This document shows positions 1-6,297 of a DNA stretch of 6,503 nucleotides, in pieces. Under the pieces are notes generated by a model. That model had not been told where the DNA came from. It ran no database searches and saw only the letters and a list, made by a program, of their open reading frames with translations. How positions within the stretch are numbered: position 1 is the stretch's first letter; each line of letters begins with the position of its first letter. Origin of the DNA: Clostridia bacterium (GTDB lineage Bacteria; Bacillota_A; Clostridia; Christensenellales; Aristaeellaceae); contig JAGBBE010000161.1 in the NCBI GenBank assembly GCA_017938645.1, forward strand, positions 1 to 6,503, given 5' to 3'. A program made the translations under genes and the position numbers.

Positions 1-990
1 GCCCACTTCGCACCAGATGGGGCGCACGTCGGTCAGGCCGCGGCCGTCGGGACGGATACCCTGCTCGAGGATCTTCTTGCGCATGATTTCCTTCTTGAGG
101 TAGTAGATCGCGTCGGCGACCTCGCTCATGCGGCCTTCAAAGGTTTCGGCAAAGTGCTCGTTGCACTCGGCCTGCACCTGATCCTCGCGCTCCTTGCGCT
201 CGTGGCGGTCGGGGGTCTCGAACACCCAGCAGCACTTGTCATAGGCAAATTCGCGCACAGCGGCCTTGACGTCTTCGCCGGTGGTGACCAGATCAACCTC
301 GGCCTTTTCCTTGCCGATTTCATTGGCGATGCTTTCGATGAAAGCAACGATCTTCTTGATCTCCTCGTGAGCGTACAGGATGGCCTGCAGCATCTTTTCC
401 TCGGAGATTTCCTTGGCGCCCGCTTCAACCATGAGCACGGCGTCCTTGGTGCCGCTCACGGTGAGGTGCAGGGTGCTGTGCTGACGCTGTTCCTCGTTGG
501 GGTTGATGATCAGCTCGTCATCAACGCAGCCCACAACCACGGTGCCGGTGGGGCCGTTCCACGGGATATCGCTCACGCAAAGAGCGGCGGAAGAGCCGAT
601 CATTGCGGGAATTTCGGGGGGAATATCCTTGTCCACGCTCAGGCACGTGGCAACAACCTGCACGTCGTTGCGCATGCCCTTGGGGAACAGGGGACGCAGG
701 GGACGGTCGATCAGGCGGCAAGTGAGGGTGGCCTTCTCGGTGGGACGGCCTTCACGCTTGATAAATCCGCCGGGGATCTTGCCCACGGAATACTGCTTTT
801 CTTCGAAATCGACGCTCAGAGGGAAGAAATCAACGCCCTCGCGAGCCTTTTCGGACATGGTGACGTTGACCATCACCACAGTTTCGCCGTAGCGGACAAA
901 GGCAGAGCCATTGGCCTGCTGGGCATACTTGCCAAACTCGATGCAAAGCGGACGGCCCGCCAGCTCAGTGGAAAAAACCTTGTAATCCAT
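1..990 (-). CDS. pnp: Polyribonucleotide nucleotidyltransferase (PNPase), N-terminal 330 residues; 3' end outside window
   Basis: PNPase is a phosphate-dependent 3'-to-5' exoribonuclease, active as a homotrimer in the cytoplasm, that degrades mRNA. The frame is open from the ATG at 990 to the left edge without a break. The first RNase PH domain covers about residues 1-140 and carries the conserved block FIKREGRPTEKATLTCRLID (76-95) followed by RPLRPLFPKG, and the IGSSAAL motif (131-137). A linking helical domain follows (about 150-300). The RPDGR motif (313-317) marks the start of the second RNase PH domain. The remaining half of that domain and the KH and S1 RNA-binding domains expected in a protein of about 700 residues lie outside the window. 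The ATG is preceded by a purine-rich GAGGAG site. It follows rpsO, separated by a terminator and a structured leader. Identity is very secure. Confidence 0.97.
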   Translation of the reverse strand, partial: MDYKVFSTELAGRPLCIEFGKYAQQANGSAFVRYGETVVMVNVTMSEKAREGVDFFPLSVDFEEKQYSVGKIPGGFIKREGRPTEKATLTCRLIDRPLRPLFPKGMRNDVQVVATCLSVDKDIPPEIPAMIGSSAALCVSDIPWNGPTGTVVVGCVDDELIINPNEEQRQHSTLHLTVSGTKDAVLMVEAGAKEISEEKMLQAILYAHEEIKKIVAFIESIANEIGKEKAEVDLVTTGEDVKAAVREFAYDKCCWVFETPDRHERKEREDQVQAECNEHFAETFEGRMSEVADAIYYLKKEIMRKKILEQGIRPDGRGLTDVRPIWCEVG

Positions 991-1018
991 TTTGTTCTCC
1001 TCTTCTTCTACCATCCGC

Positions 1019-1097
1019 CATGGCCTCGTGCCATGACGCACACCACATGGCGCAGCCCCAAGCTGCGCTCCACAGGCCTACCTCATCCAGGCCTGTG
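1019..1097 (-). promoter_or_regulatory. pnp leader with three tandem hairpins
   Basis: Three perfect stem-loops lie between the rpsO terminator and the pnp ribosome binding site. In transcript order they are CACAGGCC/GGCCTGTG (1097-1071, 8 bp, 11-nt loop), GCGCAGC/GCTGCGC (1068-1050, 7 bp, 5-nt loop) and CATGGC/GCCATG (1035-1019, 6 bp, extendable by a G-U and a G-C pair). None is followed by a U-run on the transcribed strand, so they do not look like terminators. In enterobacteria the pnp leader is a double-stranded RNase III target through which PNPase represses itself. A comparable role here is inference. I see no convincing promoter in this spacer, so pnp is probably read from upstream. 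Confidence 0.55.
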
Positions 1098-1106
1098 CAT
1101 TTTCGC

Positions 1107-1148
1107 AAAAATAGCCGCGTCAGGCGGGTTGCCCCGCCTCGGCGCGGC
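1107..1148 (-). terminator. Rho-independent terminator after rpsO
   Basis: On the minus strand a GC-rich hairpin begins ten bases after the rpsO stop. The outer stem GCCGCG/CGCGGC (1148-1143 with 1119-1114) leads through a small internal loop to the inner stem AGGCGGG/CCCGCCT (1139-1133 with 1128-1122). The inner stem is capped by a GCAA (GNRA) tetraloop, and the run TATTTTT (1113-1107) follows. It would end most rpsO transcripts. pnp expression would then depend on read-through or on a promoter I cannot see. Confidence 0.8.
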
Positions 1149-1157
1149 CGATTTACC

Positions 1158-1412
1158 TTACTTGCGCAGACCCAGCTGAGCGATCAGGGTACGATAGCCC
1201 TCGATGTCGGTCTTCTTCAGGTAGTCCAGCAGACCACGGCGCTTACCGACCATGAGCAGCAGGCCGCGACGGCTGTGGTGATCCTTCTTGTTGAGCTTGA
1301 GGTGCTCGTTGAGGTGGTTGATGCGGTCGGTCAGCAGAGCGATCTGCACCTCGGGGGAACCGGTGTCGCCCTCGTGACGGGCATAGGTCTTGATGATTTC
1401 GGACTTCTGCAT
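1158..1412 (-). CDS. rpsO: 30S ribosomal protein S15
   Basis: S15 is a primary 16S rRNA-binding protein that organises the platform of the 30S subunit. The 84-residue product carries the family hallmarks [11 protein letters not shown] (13-23), DHHSRRGLL (44-52) and [10 protein letters not shown] (56-65), and ends in the usual LIAQLGLRK. It is about four residues shorter at the N-terminus than the usual 88-89-residue form, beginning directly at [10 protein letters not shown]. The start is supported by an AGGAGG site (1427-1422) with a 9-base spacer, and no upstream in-frame start fits. The gene has its own promoter, a structured leader and a terminator, which separates it from the glycosyltransferase upstream and pnp downstream. 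Confidence 0.97.
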   Translation of the reverse strand: MQKSEIIKTYARHEGDTGSPEVQIALLTDRINHLNEHLKLNKKDHHSRRGLLLMVGKRRGLLDYLKKTDIEGYRTLIAQLGLRK

Positions 1413-1531
1413 TTGGGATTGCCTCCTTGTAATGGTAACGGCTGTGCCGTTCCTTGGTAATCGCCGTGCTCATAGCCTGCCGTTGGCATTCGTGCCGGCT
1501 GCGGGCACGGTTCATCCTGTGCTTGCGCACA
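1413..1531 (-). promoter_or_regulatory. Structured rpsO 5' leader, candidate S15 autoregulatory RNA
   Basis: The predicted leader is about 118 nt and folds into several short hairpins on the transcribed strand. These are TGTGC-GCAA-GCACA at the 5' end (1531-1518, GNRA loop), CGTGCC/GGCACG (1509-1491), and GGAACGGC/GCCGTTACC with a 3-base loop and one bulged A (1453-1434), which ends seven bases before the ribosome binding site. AACGGC occurs twice (1484-1479 and 1451-1446), and both copies can pair with the single GCCGTT (1442-1437), so two alternative folds are possible. S15 is known to repress its own translation through leader structures in several bacteria. Assigning that role here is inference from position and pairing. 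Confidence 0.5.
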
Positions 1532-1537
1532 CCGATT

Positions 1538-1566
1538 ATTGTACCACGCAAACGCTGGTTTGTAAA
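1538..1566 (-). promoter_or_regulatory. Sigma-A-type promoter for rpsO
   Basis: On the minus strand the -35 box TTTACA (1566-1561) is followed after exactly 17 bases by the -10 box TACAAT (1543-1538). The bases TGG directly before the -10 box give an extended -10 (TGnTACAAT). The expected start of transcription is near 1532-1530. The promoter sits just behind the terminator of the preceding gene, so rpsO has an independent source of transcription. Confidence 0.8.
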
Positions 1567-1577
1567 CGCTTTTCCCA

Positions 1578-1616
1578 AAGAAAAAAGCCCTGTGCAAAGG
1601 AAAATTTGCACAGGGC
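1578..1616 (-). terminator. Strong Rho-independent terminator closing the infB-to-glycosyltransferase unit
   Basis: A perfect 12-bp stem GCCCTGTGCAAA/TTTGCACAGGGC (1616-1605 with 1598-1587) with a 6-base loop is followed on the minus strand by TTTTTTCTT. It starts seven bases after the stop codon of the glycosyltransferase gene. On the plus strand there is no T-run after the stem, so it works in the minus direction. Confidence 0.93.
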
Positions 1617-1623
1617 GAAGCGG

Positions 1624-3087
1624 TCAGTTCAGGTTTTCGAACAGGGTTACACGGCCCTCTTCCGTTACGATGGGGAATTCCTCAAAAAGGGTCGAATTGA
1701 TGCCGATATCGTGGCAGAGGAGGTAGGCGTGATCCTCTTCCTCCATAAAGGCTTCGCTGCCGCCGTACTGGCAGTCCAGATCGCCGCAGAGCATGGCGTA
1801 AAGCATGTCGTCCTGAACCCAGGCGCGGTAGTCGATCTCGCTGTAGTCGTTTTCGGACTCGTACTGGATGTAGACCTTCGTGCCGGAGTCGAAATCGCGG
1901 TCGAAGTAATCGCCCAGAAGCACCTGGTAGCTGTCCTCGTTGCGCACGTTGGACACCATTTCCCAATTGCCGACGCCCCAGAACACCAGAAGTGCGCACA
2001 ATACCGCCGCCAGGGTAGAACGGGGAATAAAGAGCTTTCCACGGCGAGCCAGCTTTTTGATCAGCATGCCGCCGCCGATGGCCAGCGCGGGCAGGGAGAC
2101 GAAGATGTACCACGCCAATTTGCTGACGCAGACGCTGTAGAGAACCAGCGGAACGAGGAACCACAGCGCGATGCCGGTTTCGTCGGTGGTCAGACGGCTG
2201 CGCAGACAGCCCTTCCAGAGGAGAGCAGCGGCACACATTGCCATCGCCAGTACGCAGGCCGGGTCGCTGAAGAGATACTCCACGTAATACAGCGGTCCGC
2301 CGTAGTGCCATTCGTGCACGGTGGTCGCGCGCGCGCCCACGTCCACGGTCAGAGAAAGCTCAAAGAACTTCATGCCGTCGCGCATGTAGCGCGCCACAGC
2401 CCACGGCATAATGGGCAGAAGGCCGAAGAAAATCAGCAGCAGATAGTGCTTCAGGCGCAGCTTTCGGATCATGCCGGTCACGCATACGAACACAAAGCAG
2501 GTCACCGGAATCAGCGCAGCGTGCCAGCTTTTGCTCATAAAAGCAAGGCCGAAGCATACGGCGCTTCCGTAGAGCCATTTGAGGTTCTTCGGGCTCTCCA
2601 GCATGCACAGCATCGCAATGACGTAGAACAGAAGCATTTGCGCATCGGCGTCGCCAAAGCGCGCGAAATGCGGCCCGTAGACCATGGCGCACGCAATCCA
2701 GAACAGCTGGCAGAAAATGCTGGCAAGGCTGCCGTAACGCTTTTTCATCCACACGGCCATCACGGCCATGGTGAGCAGCATGCTCAGCGCGCTGTAGAAG
2801 CGCATGCCGAAGGCGCTGAAGCCAAACAGCTGATAGCTGAGCATAATGCACCAGTAGGTCAGCGGCGGCTTCAGGTTCCAGTAGTCCGGCTCGCCCTGAA
2901 AGGTGCTTACGACATAGTCGCCGCTTGCCCACATCTCATAGGCGTTGATGCCGTGGCGCGCCTCGTCGCAGTCGCTGATGGCGGCCTCGCCCAGATTGGT
3001 GAACAGCAGAAATCCACCGGCTGTAAGCAGCGCGGCGATCACGAGCCAATAGAGAATCTCGCGGGTAATACGCATCGAACGTGTCAT
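1624..3087 (-). CDS. ArnT/PMT-like integral-membrane glycosyltransferase (GT-C fold)
   Basis: This 487-residue protein is predicted to transfer a sugar from a polyprenyl-phosphate donor to an acceptor outside the membrane. The real donor and acceptor are unknown. A first membrane helix (about 11-30) leads to an external loop with the acidic motif DEARHG (41-46), where GT-C enzymes have their catalytic Asp/Glu, and then WASGDYVV (53-60) and KPPLTYW (73-79). These match the ArnT/PMT-2 pattern (DE-R..., ASGDW, KPPLLYW). GDADAQ (145-150), LAFMSKS (181-187) and SKLAWYIFVSLPAL (322-335) fit other family signatures. About 11-12 hydrophobic segments end near 373, followed by a mostly polar, acidic tail of about 110 residues. 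The start has a GGAGGA site (3099-3094) at 6 bases. It lies 13 bp behind ribF, so it is co-transcribed. Family confidence is good; exact substrate is not assignable. Confidence 0.85.
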   Translation of the reverse strand: MTRSMRITREILYWLVIAALLTAGGFLLFTNLGEAAISDCDEARHGINAYEMWASGDYVVSTFQGEPDYWNLKPPLTYWCIMLSYQLFGFSAFGMRFYSALSMLLTMAVMAVWMKKRYGSLASIFCQLFWIACAMVYGPHFARFGDADAQMLLFYVIAMLCMLESPKNLKWLYGSAVCFGLAFMSKSWHAALIPVTCFVFVCVTGMIRKLRLKHYLLLIFFGLLPIMPWAVARYMRDGMKFFELSLTVDVGARATTVHEWHYGGPLYYVEYLFSDPACVLAMAMCAAALLWKGCLRSRLTTDETGIALWFLVPLVLYSVCVSKLAWYIFVSLPALAIGGGMLIKKLARRGKLFIPRSTLAAVLCALLVFWGVGNWEMVSNVRNEDSYQVLLGDYFDRDFDSGTKVYIQYESENDYSEIDYRAWVQDDMLYAMLCGDLDCQYGGSEAFMEEEDHAYLLCHDIGINSTLFEEFPIVTEEGRVTLFENLN

Positions 3088-3100
3088 GGGATTTCCTCCA

Positions 3101-3871
3101 TCAGAAGCGTAGCGGCTGACCGCTCACGAAGCTGAAAGCAGCCTCGGAAAGGGATGAGGGAAGTGCACAGCGCATGGAACCATCATCCAAAATGCGTGCG
3201 ACGGCAGGAAGGGACTTCTCATCCGCCTTCACCACAACGCGATAGTCGCCCGTGTGAGGACGCTGCTTTCCGTCCTGCGAAAAGCGCCACAATTGGCCAT
3301 CCCTGCAGGCAGTCAGCTCATAGGGCCTGTCCAGCAGCTTCCTTGCCTCATGCACCATGCCGGAGGCGATGTGCTCGCGGATGGCGGTGGAGCTGACCTC
3401 GCGGCCTTCCAGCGTGATCTTGGGCACGATGGAGGTGGCAAAGCCCAGCGCATCGCCCAAAAACTGCAGAAGCGCGGGCTTGCCCTCGCCCTTGCGGCCA
3501 AAGGTATGGTTGTAGCCGCACACCACGTCGGTGGGATGGAAGCGGCGCACCAGATGGCCCACATAATCCTCGGGCGGCATGCTCATGACTTCGGTGTCAA
3601 AGGGCATGGCGTACAGCACGTCCACGCCGAGAGCCTCCATCAGCTTTACGCGCTCTTCAAAGGTGGTCAGCTGCGGAGGGCTTTTTTCGGGTGCGATCAC
3701 CTGCAGCGGATGCTCCTGAAAGGTGGACACCACCAGCGGAACGCCCGCATGACGGGCCAGCGCCGCGCCGCGCTGAAGCAGCACGCGGTGGCCCAGATGC
3801 ACGCCGTCAAACATGCCCAGCGCCACGACGCTGCGGTCGGTTGTGTATTTTCCATCAAGGATAACTTGCAT
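3101..3871 (-). CDS. ribF: RibF-type FAD synthetase with a reduced, probably non-functional riboflavin kinase half
   Basis: RibF proteins normally phosphorylate riboflavin to FMN and adenylate FMN to FAD. The N-terminal nucleotidyltransferase domain (about 1-165) is intact: GMFDGVHLGH (19-28) is the ATP-binding signature, GYNHTFGRKGEGKP (119-132) is the family's flavin-side loop, and SSTAIREHI (160-168) is the SSTxIR motif. After LLDRPYEL (179-186) the usual riboflavin-kinase domain of some 120 residues with G-x-PTAN should follow. Instead only about 70 residues remain, with no PTAN motif, and the protein stops at 256 residues instead of about 305-320. TGDYRVVV (207-214) may be a relic of the kinase beta barrel. 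The start has a GGGAGG site at 7 bases. There are 18 bp to truB upstream. FAD synthetase is likely retained; kinase activity is doubtful. Confidence 0.88.
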   Translation of the reverse strand: MQVILDGKYTTDRSVVALGMFDGVHLGHRVLLQRGAALARHAGVPLVVSTFQEHPLQVIAPEKSPPQLTTFEERVKLMEALGVDVLYAMPFDTEVMSMPPEDYVGHLVRRFHPTDVVCGYNHTFGRKGEGKPALLQFLGDALGFATSIVPKITLEGREVSSTAIREHIASGMVHEARKLLDRPYELTACRDGQLWRFSQDGKQRPHTGDYRVVVKADEKSLPAVARILDDGSMRCALPSSLSEAAFSFVSGQPLRF

Positions 3872-3889
3872 CGTTGATCCTCCCGTTTG

Positions 3890-4807
3890 TTATTCTCCCA
3901 GCCAGGTGCGAACCTTGACCGTGCTTTCGTGACGCTGGGCGATGGCGCTGAGCACGCCGTCGATTCTCAGCCCGAAGGGCGTGCCTTCTGCGGCGGGCGT
4001 GCCGTGGACAGCGGTGAACTTCGCCCAGTCCAGATGTCCGCCGTTGCGCACGGGCTTTTCCAGCCTGCGGGGCAGATCCATCATGGGCAGATGGCTAAGC
4101 GCAGCCTCGGGTGCAAGCAGCATGTCCTGAAGACGGCCTTCATCGGCGGCTGCCTTCAATTCCTCCAGCGTATGCGCGGTTTCAAGCGTGAACGGGCCGC
4201 TCTGCGTGCGCAGAAGAAAACGCATGTGCGACGGACAGCCCAGATAATCGCCCAGATCCTGACAGAGTGTGCGCACGTAAAAGCCCTTGGAGCAGCGCAC
4301 GGAAAGCAGCGCGCCGTTGTTTTCAGTCATTCCGCGGAATACAAGCTCGTGCACCGTGACCTCGCGCGCAGGAATATCAGCCTGCTTGCCGTCGCGCGCC
4401 AATTCATACAGCCGCTTGCCGTCCTGCTTGAGGGCGCTGTACATGGGAGGGGTCTGCAGAATCACTCCGGTAAAATGCGCAAGCGCGCCGCGGATCGCGG
4501 CTTCGTCCGGAATGAGCGTTCCCCGTTCCACCACCACGCCCTGCGCGTCCTGCGTATCGGTGGAGGCGCCAAACGCAACCTCGGTGACATAGGCCTTTTC
4601 CTTGTCCTGCATGTAGTCGAACAGCCTTGCAGCCTTGCCCACCATCAGCGGCAGTACGCCCGCCGCCTCGGGATCAAGCGTGCCGGCATGGCCGATCTTT
4701 GCGCCGCCAAGCATGCGCCTGACCGCGCCCACCACATGCGCCGAGGACATTCCCGGGGGTTTGAGTACGTTGAGAAAGCCGCACAGCGGCTTTGGTGTCT
4801 GTGTCAT
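3890..4807 (-). CDS. truB: tRNA pseudouridine(55) synthase TruB
   Basis: TruB isomerises uridine 55 in the T loop of tRNAs to pseudouridine and also acts as a tRNA chaperone. The 305-residue protein has the family's normal length. It opens with FLNVLKPPGMSS (11-22), then KIGHAGTLDPEAAG (37-50) with the catalytic Asp at 45, the conserved Tyr in KAYVTE (Y73), QTPPMYSALKQDGKRLYELA (118-137), and CSKGFYVRTLCQDLG (172-186) with the expected Tyr177 and Arg179. LLRTQSGPF closes the catalytic core (198-206). A C-terminal part of about 80 residues (from about 225) corresponds to the region that carries a PUA-like domain in family members. Its ATG overlaps the nrnA stop as ATGA, suggesting translational coupling, and GAGG in the end of nrnA can serve as ribosome binding site. 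Confidence 0.97.
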   Translation of the reverse strand: MTQTPKPLCGFLNVLKPPGMSSAHVVGAVRRMLGGAKIGHAGTLDPEAAGVLPLMVGKAARLFDYMQDKEKAYVTEVAFGASTDTQDAQGVVVERGTLIPDEAAIRGALAHFTGVILQTPPMYSALKQDGKRLYELARDGKQADIPAREVTVHELVFRGMTENNGALLSVRCSKGFYVRTLCQDLGDYLGCPSHMRFLLRTQSGPFTLETAHTLEELKAAADEGRLQDMLLAPEAALSHLPMMDLPRRLEKPVRNGGHLDWAKFTAVHGTPAAEGTPFGLRIDGVLSAIAQRHESTVKVRTWLGE

Positions 4808-5793
4808 GCAAGTGCCTCACAAAGCGCGTTTTCGATCGTCTGTACAGCCTCGTCAAGCGTCATGCTCAGAGTGACGCCCGCGGCCAGCTTGTGTCCGCCG
4901 CCACCCAAACGAGCGGCGATCTGGTCTACAGCATACGGCTTGAGCGCACGGAGGCTCGCCTTCACGCGGCCGCCGTCGATTTCACGGGCAAAATACGCCA
5001 TACCCACGCCGCGCAGATCGATGGCATAATCCACAATGCCTTCGCAGTGACCGCCGTTTGCTCCGGCGCGCGCCATCTGCTCCAGCGTAAGCCTGAGGCC
5101 GGCAATCTTTCCGTCCGCCATCACGCGCAAAGACGGCAGCACCTCGGCCAGAAGCCGTACGTGCGGCTCCTCCTTCTGACGGAACAGCATCCGGCTGTAA
5201 TCTGCCAGCGGCAGACCGGCAGTCATCAGCCCGCTCATCATGGCAAAGGTCTCGGCGTTCGTGCTGTCATAAATGAAGTTGCCTGTGTCAGTGGAAAGCG
5301 CCGTGTACAGGCAGATGGCCTCGTCCTTCGTCATGGGCATGTCCATTTTTTCAAACAGCCTGTACATCAGAATGGCAGTCGCCGGCGCATCGGGATCGAT
5401 CATGTTGATCTGCGCATACCCCGGATTGGTACCGTGATGGTCGATCACAGCCGTCTTTTCCTGAGCAGCAAAAAACGCCTCGCACTTGCCCATGCGGTCT
5501 GCGCTGGCTACGTCCACCGCAATGGCCAGATCAAAAGCCTCTGCGGCGTCGCTGGCCGGCAGCACTTCCTCCGCACCCGACAGAAACGCCAGATACGCCG
5601 GAACAAAGCCGTCCACCATCGCCTGAACCTTTTTGCCCATGCGCTCAAGACGCATTTTCAGCGCCAGAACGCTGCCCAGAGTGTCTCCGTCAGGCGATAT
5701 ATGCCCAAACAGCAAGACGCTGCCCGCCGATAACACGGCAGACAGCACCTCGTCCTGCTGATAACGGTCATTCAAGATCGTCGTCATTTTCAT
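4804..5793 (-). CDS. nrnA: DHH-family oligoribonuclease / pAp phosphatase NrnA
   Basis: NrnA hydrolyses very short RNA oligonucleotides to monomers and, in characterised members, dephosphorylates 3'-phosphoadenosine 5'-phosphate. It takes the place of Orn in Firmicutes. The 329-residue protein has the complete metal-site set of the DHH superfamily: GHISPDGD (30-37), DVASADR (94-100), the signature DHH (118-120) in VIDHHGTNPG, and STDTGNF (167-173). The DHHA1 domain has GGGGHKLAAG (297-306), which binds the substrate's phosphate end. The first of two close ATGs (codons 1 and 3) is chosen because GGAGG lies 12 bases ahead of it, which is already long. It overlaps the end of rbfA by 26 bp and truB by 3 bp. 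Its place next to pnp and rbfA fits a role at the end of mRNA decay. Confidence 0.94.
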   Translation of the reverse strand: MKMTTILNDRYQQDEVLSAVLSAGSVLLFGHISPDGDTLGSVLALKMRLERMGKKVQAMVDGFVPAYLAFLSGAEEVLPASDAAEAFDLAIAVDVASADRMGKCEAFFAAQEKTAVIDHHGTNPGYAQINMIDPDAPATAILMYRLFEKMDMPMTKDEAICLYTALSTDTGNFIYDSTNAETFAMMSGLMTAGLPLADYSRMLFRQKEEPHVRLLAEVLPSLRVMADGKIAGLRLTLEQMARAGANGGHCEGIVDYAIDLRGVGMAYFAREIDGGRVKASLRALKPYAVDQIAARLGGGGHKLAAGVTLSMTLDEAVQTIENALCEALA

Positions 5794-6148
5794 CGTTTGT
5801 TTCGTCCTCCGTGTGCACCTGCTTCAAAACAGACGCAATGTGGATGCCGTATTCGATGTTGTTGTCCAGTTCAAAAAGAATTTCCGGCGCATAGCGGATG
5901 ATCATGCTTTCGCGCAGCTCGTGGCGCACAAAGCCTGCCGCCTTCTTCAGGGCAGCCATCATCGGGGCGCGGTTTTCTTCTTCCAGAATGCTGACATAAA
6001 TCTTCGCATAGCGCAGGTCGCGCGTTACGTCCGCACGGGTCACGCTGAACGTGCCCTTTACGCGCGGATCGCTGATGCGCTCGCGGATGATCATGTCCAC
6101 CTCGCGGCGAACCTGCTCGCTGATGCGGTCAATGCGCTGATAACTCAA
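5768..6148 (-). CDS. rbfA: 30S ribosome-binding factor RbfA (TTG start)
   Basis: RbfA binds the immature 30S subunit and helps 16S rRNA 5'-end maturation, especially in the cold. The 126-residue protein fits the family's length and its KH-like fold: RIDRISEQVRREV (5-17), RISDPRV (24-30), VTRADVTRDLRYAKIYVSIL (36-55), and HELRESMIIRYAPEILFELD (76-95). It ends in a strongly acidic tail (114-126, TEDETNDENDDDL). The start is TTG: codons 6148-6146 read TTG and no ATG is close by in frame, while an AGGAGA site (6160-6155) lies just ahead with a 6-7 base spacer. nrnA starts inside its last codons. The 208-bp spacer from infB is longer than usual for this gene pair and contains strong hairpins. Confidence 0.95.
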   Translation of the reverse strand: MSYQRIDRISEQVRREVDMIIRERISDPRVKGTFSVTRADVTRDLRYAKIYVSILEEENRAPMMAALKKAAGFVRHELRESMIIRYAPEILFELDNNIEYGIHIASVLKQVHTEDETNDENDDDLE

Positions 6149-6189
6149 TGCGTTTCTCCTTTACGGGGTACGGGAGGGGTGCTGCGCAC

Positions 6190-6213
6190 GGCGAATGTAC
6201 CGGTACATTTGCC
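6190..6213. repeat. 24-bp near-perfect palindrome in the infB-rbfA spacer
   Basis: The two 12-base arms GGCGAATGTACC and GGTACATTTGCC differ from perfect dyad symmetry at one position. The central 16 bases, AATGTACCGGTACATT (6194-6209), are a perfect palindrome with no loop. It lies about 30 bp ahead of the rbfA ribosome binding site. It could be a protein-binding dyad or one end of a dispersed intergenic repeat. The sequence alone does not decide. Confidence 0.6.
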
Positions 6214-6243
6214 CACCGCAGGTGCCCTTAAGAATCCCATGGA

Positions 6244-6266
6244 CTGACCGCACTTTGTGCGGTCAG
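6244..6266. repeat. Perfect 10-bp hairpin in the infB-rbfA spacer
   Basis: CTGACCGCAC and GTGCGGTCAG flank a 3-base loop (TTT on the plus strand, AAA in the transcript). There is no T-run on either side, so it is not a standard terminator. GAATCCC (6232-6238) and GGGATTC (6298-6304) lie on either side as an inverted repeat around a 73-bp block that includes this hairpin. Confidence 0.65.
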
Positions 6267-6297
6267 AGGATAAGTAACATGGCAGTCGACAAAAGAA

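Noticed and set aside
154..1179. A 341-codon plus-strand open frame opposite pnp
   Set aside because: The minus-strand frame is unmistakably PNPase with conserved motifs throughout. The plus frame mirrors its codons and has no recognisable features.
1390..3135. A 581-codon open frame on the plus strand opposite the glycosyltransferase and rpsO
   Set aside because: It runs antisense across rpsO, a terminator, a promoter and the glycosyltransferase. The encoded protein is rich in His, Ala and Gln with no domain. It is the usual by-product of GC-rich codon use on the other strand.
3887..5733. Long plus-strand open frames opposite truB and nrnA
   Set aside because: Both minus-strand genes have full motif sets and well-placed ribosome binding sites. 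The antisense frames have none and cross gene boundaries.
6267..6297. A possible minus-strand promoter for rbfA (TTGTCG with a TTATCC-like -10)
   Set aside because: The spacing is only about 13-14 bases and the boxes match poorly.
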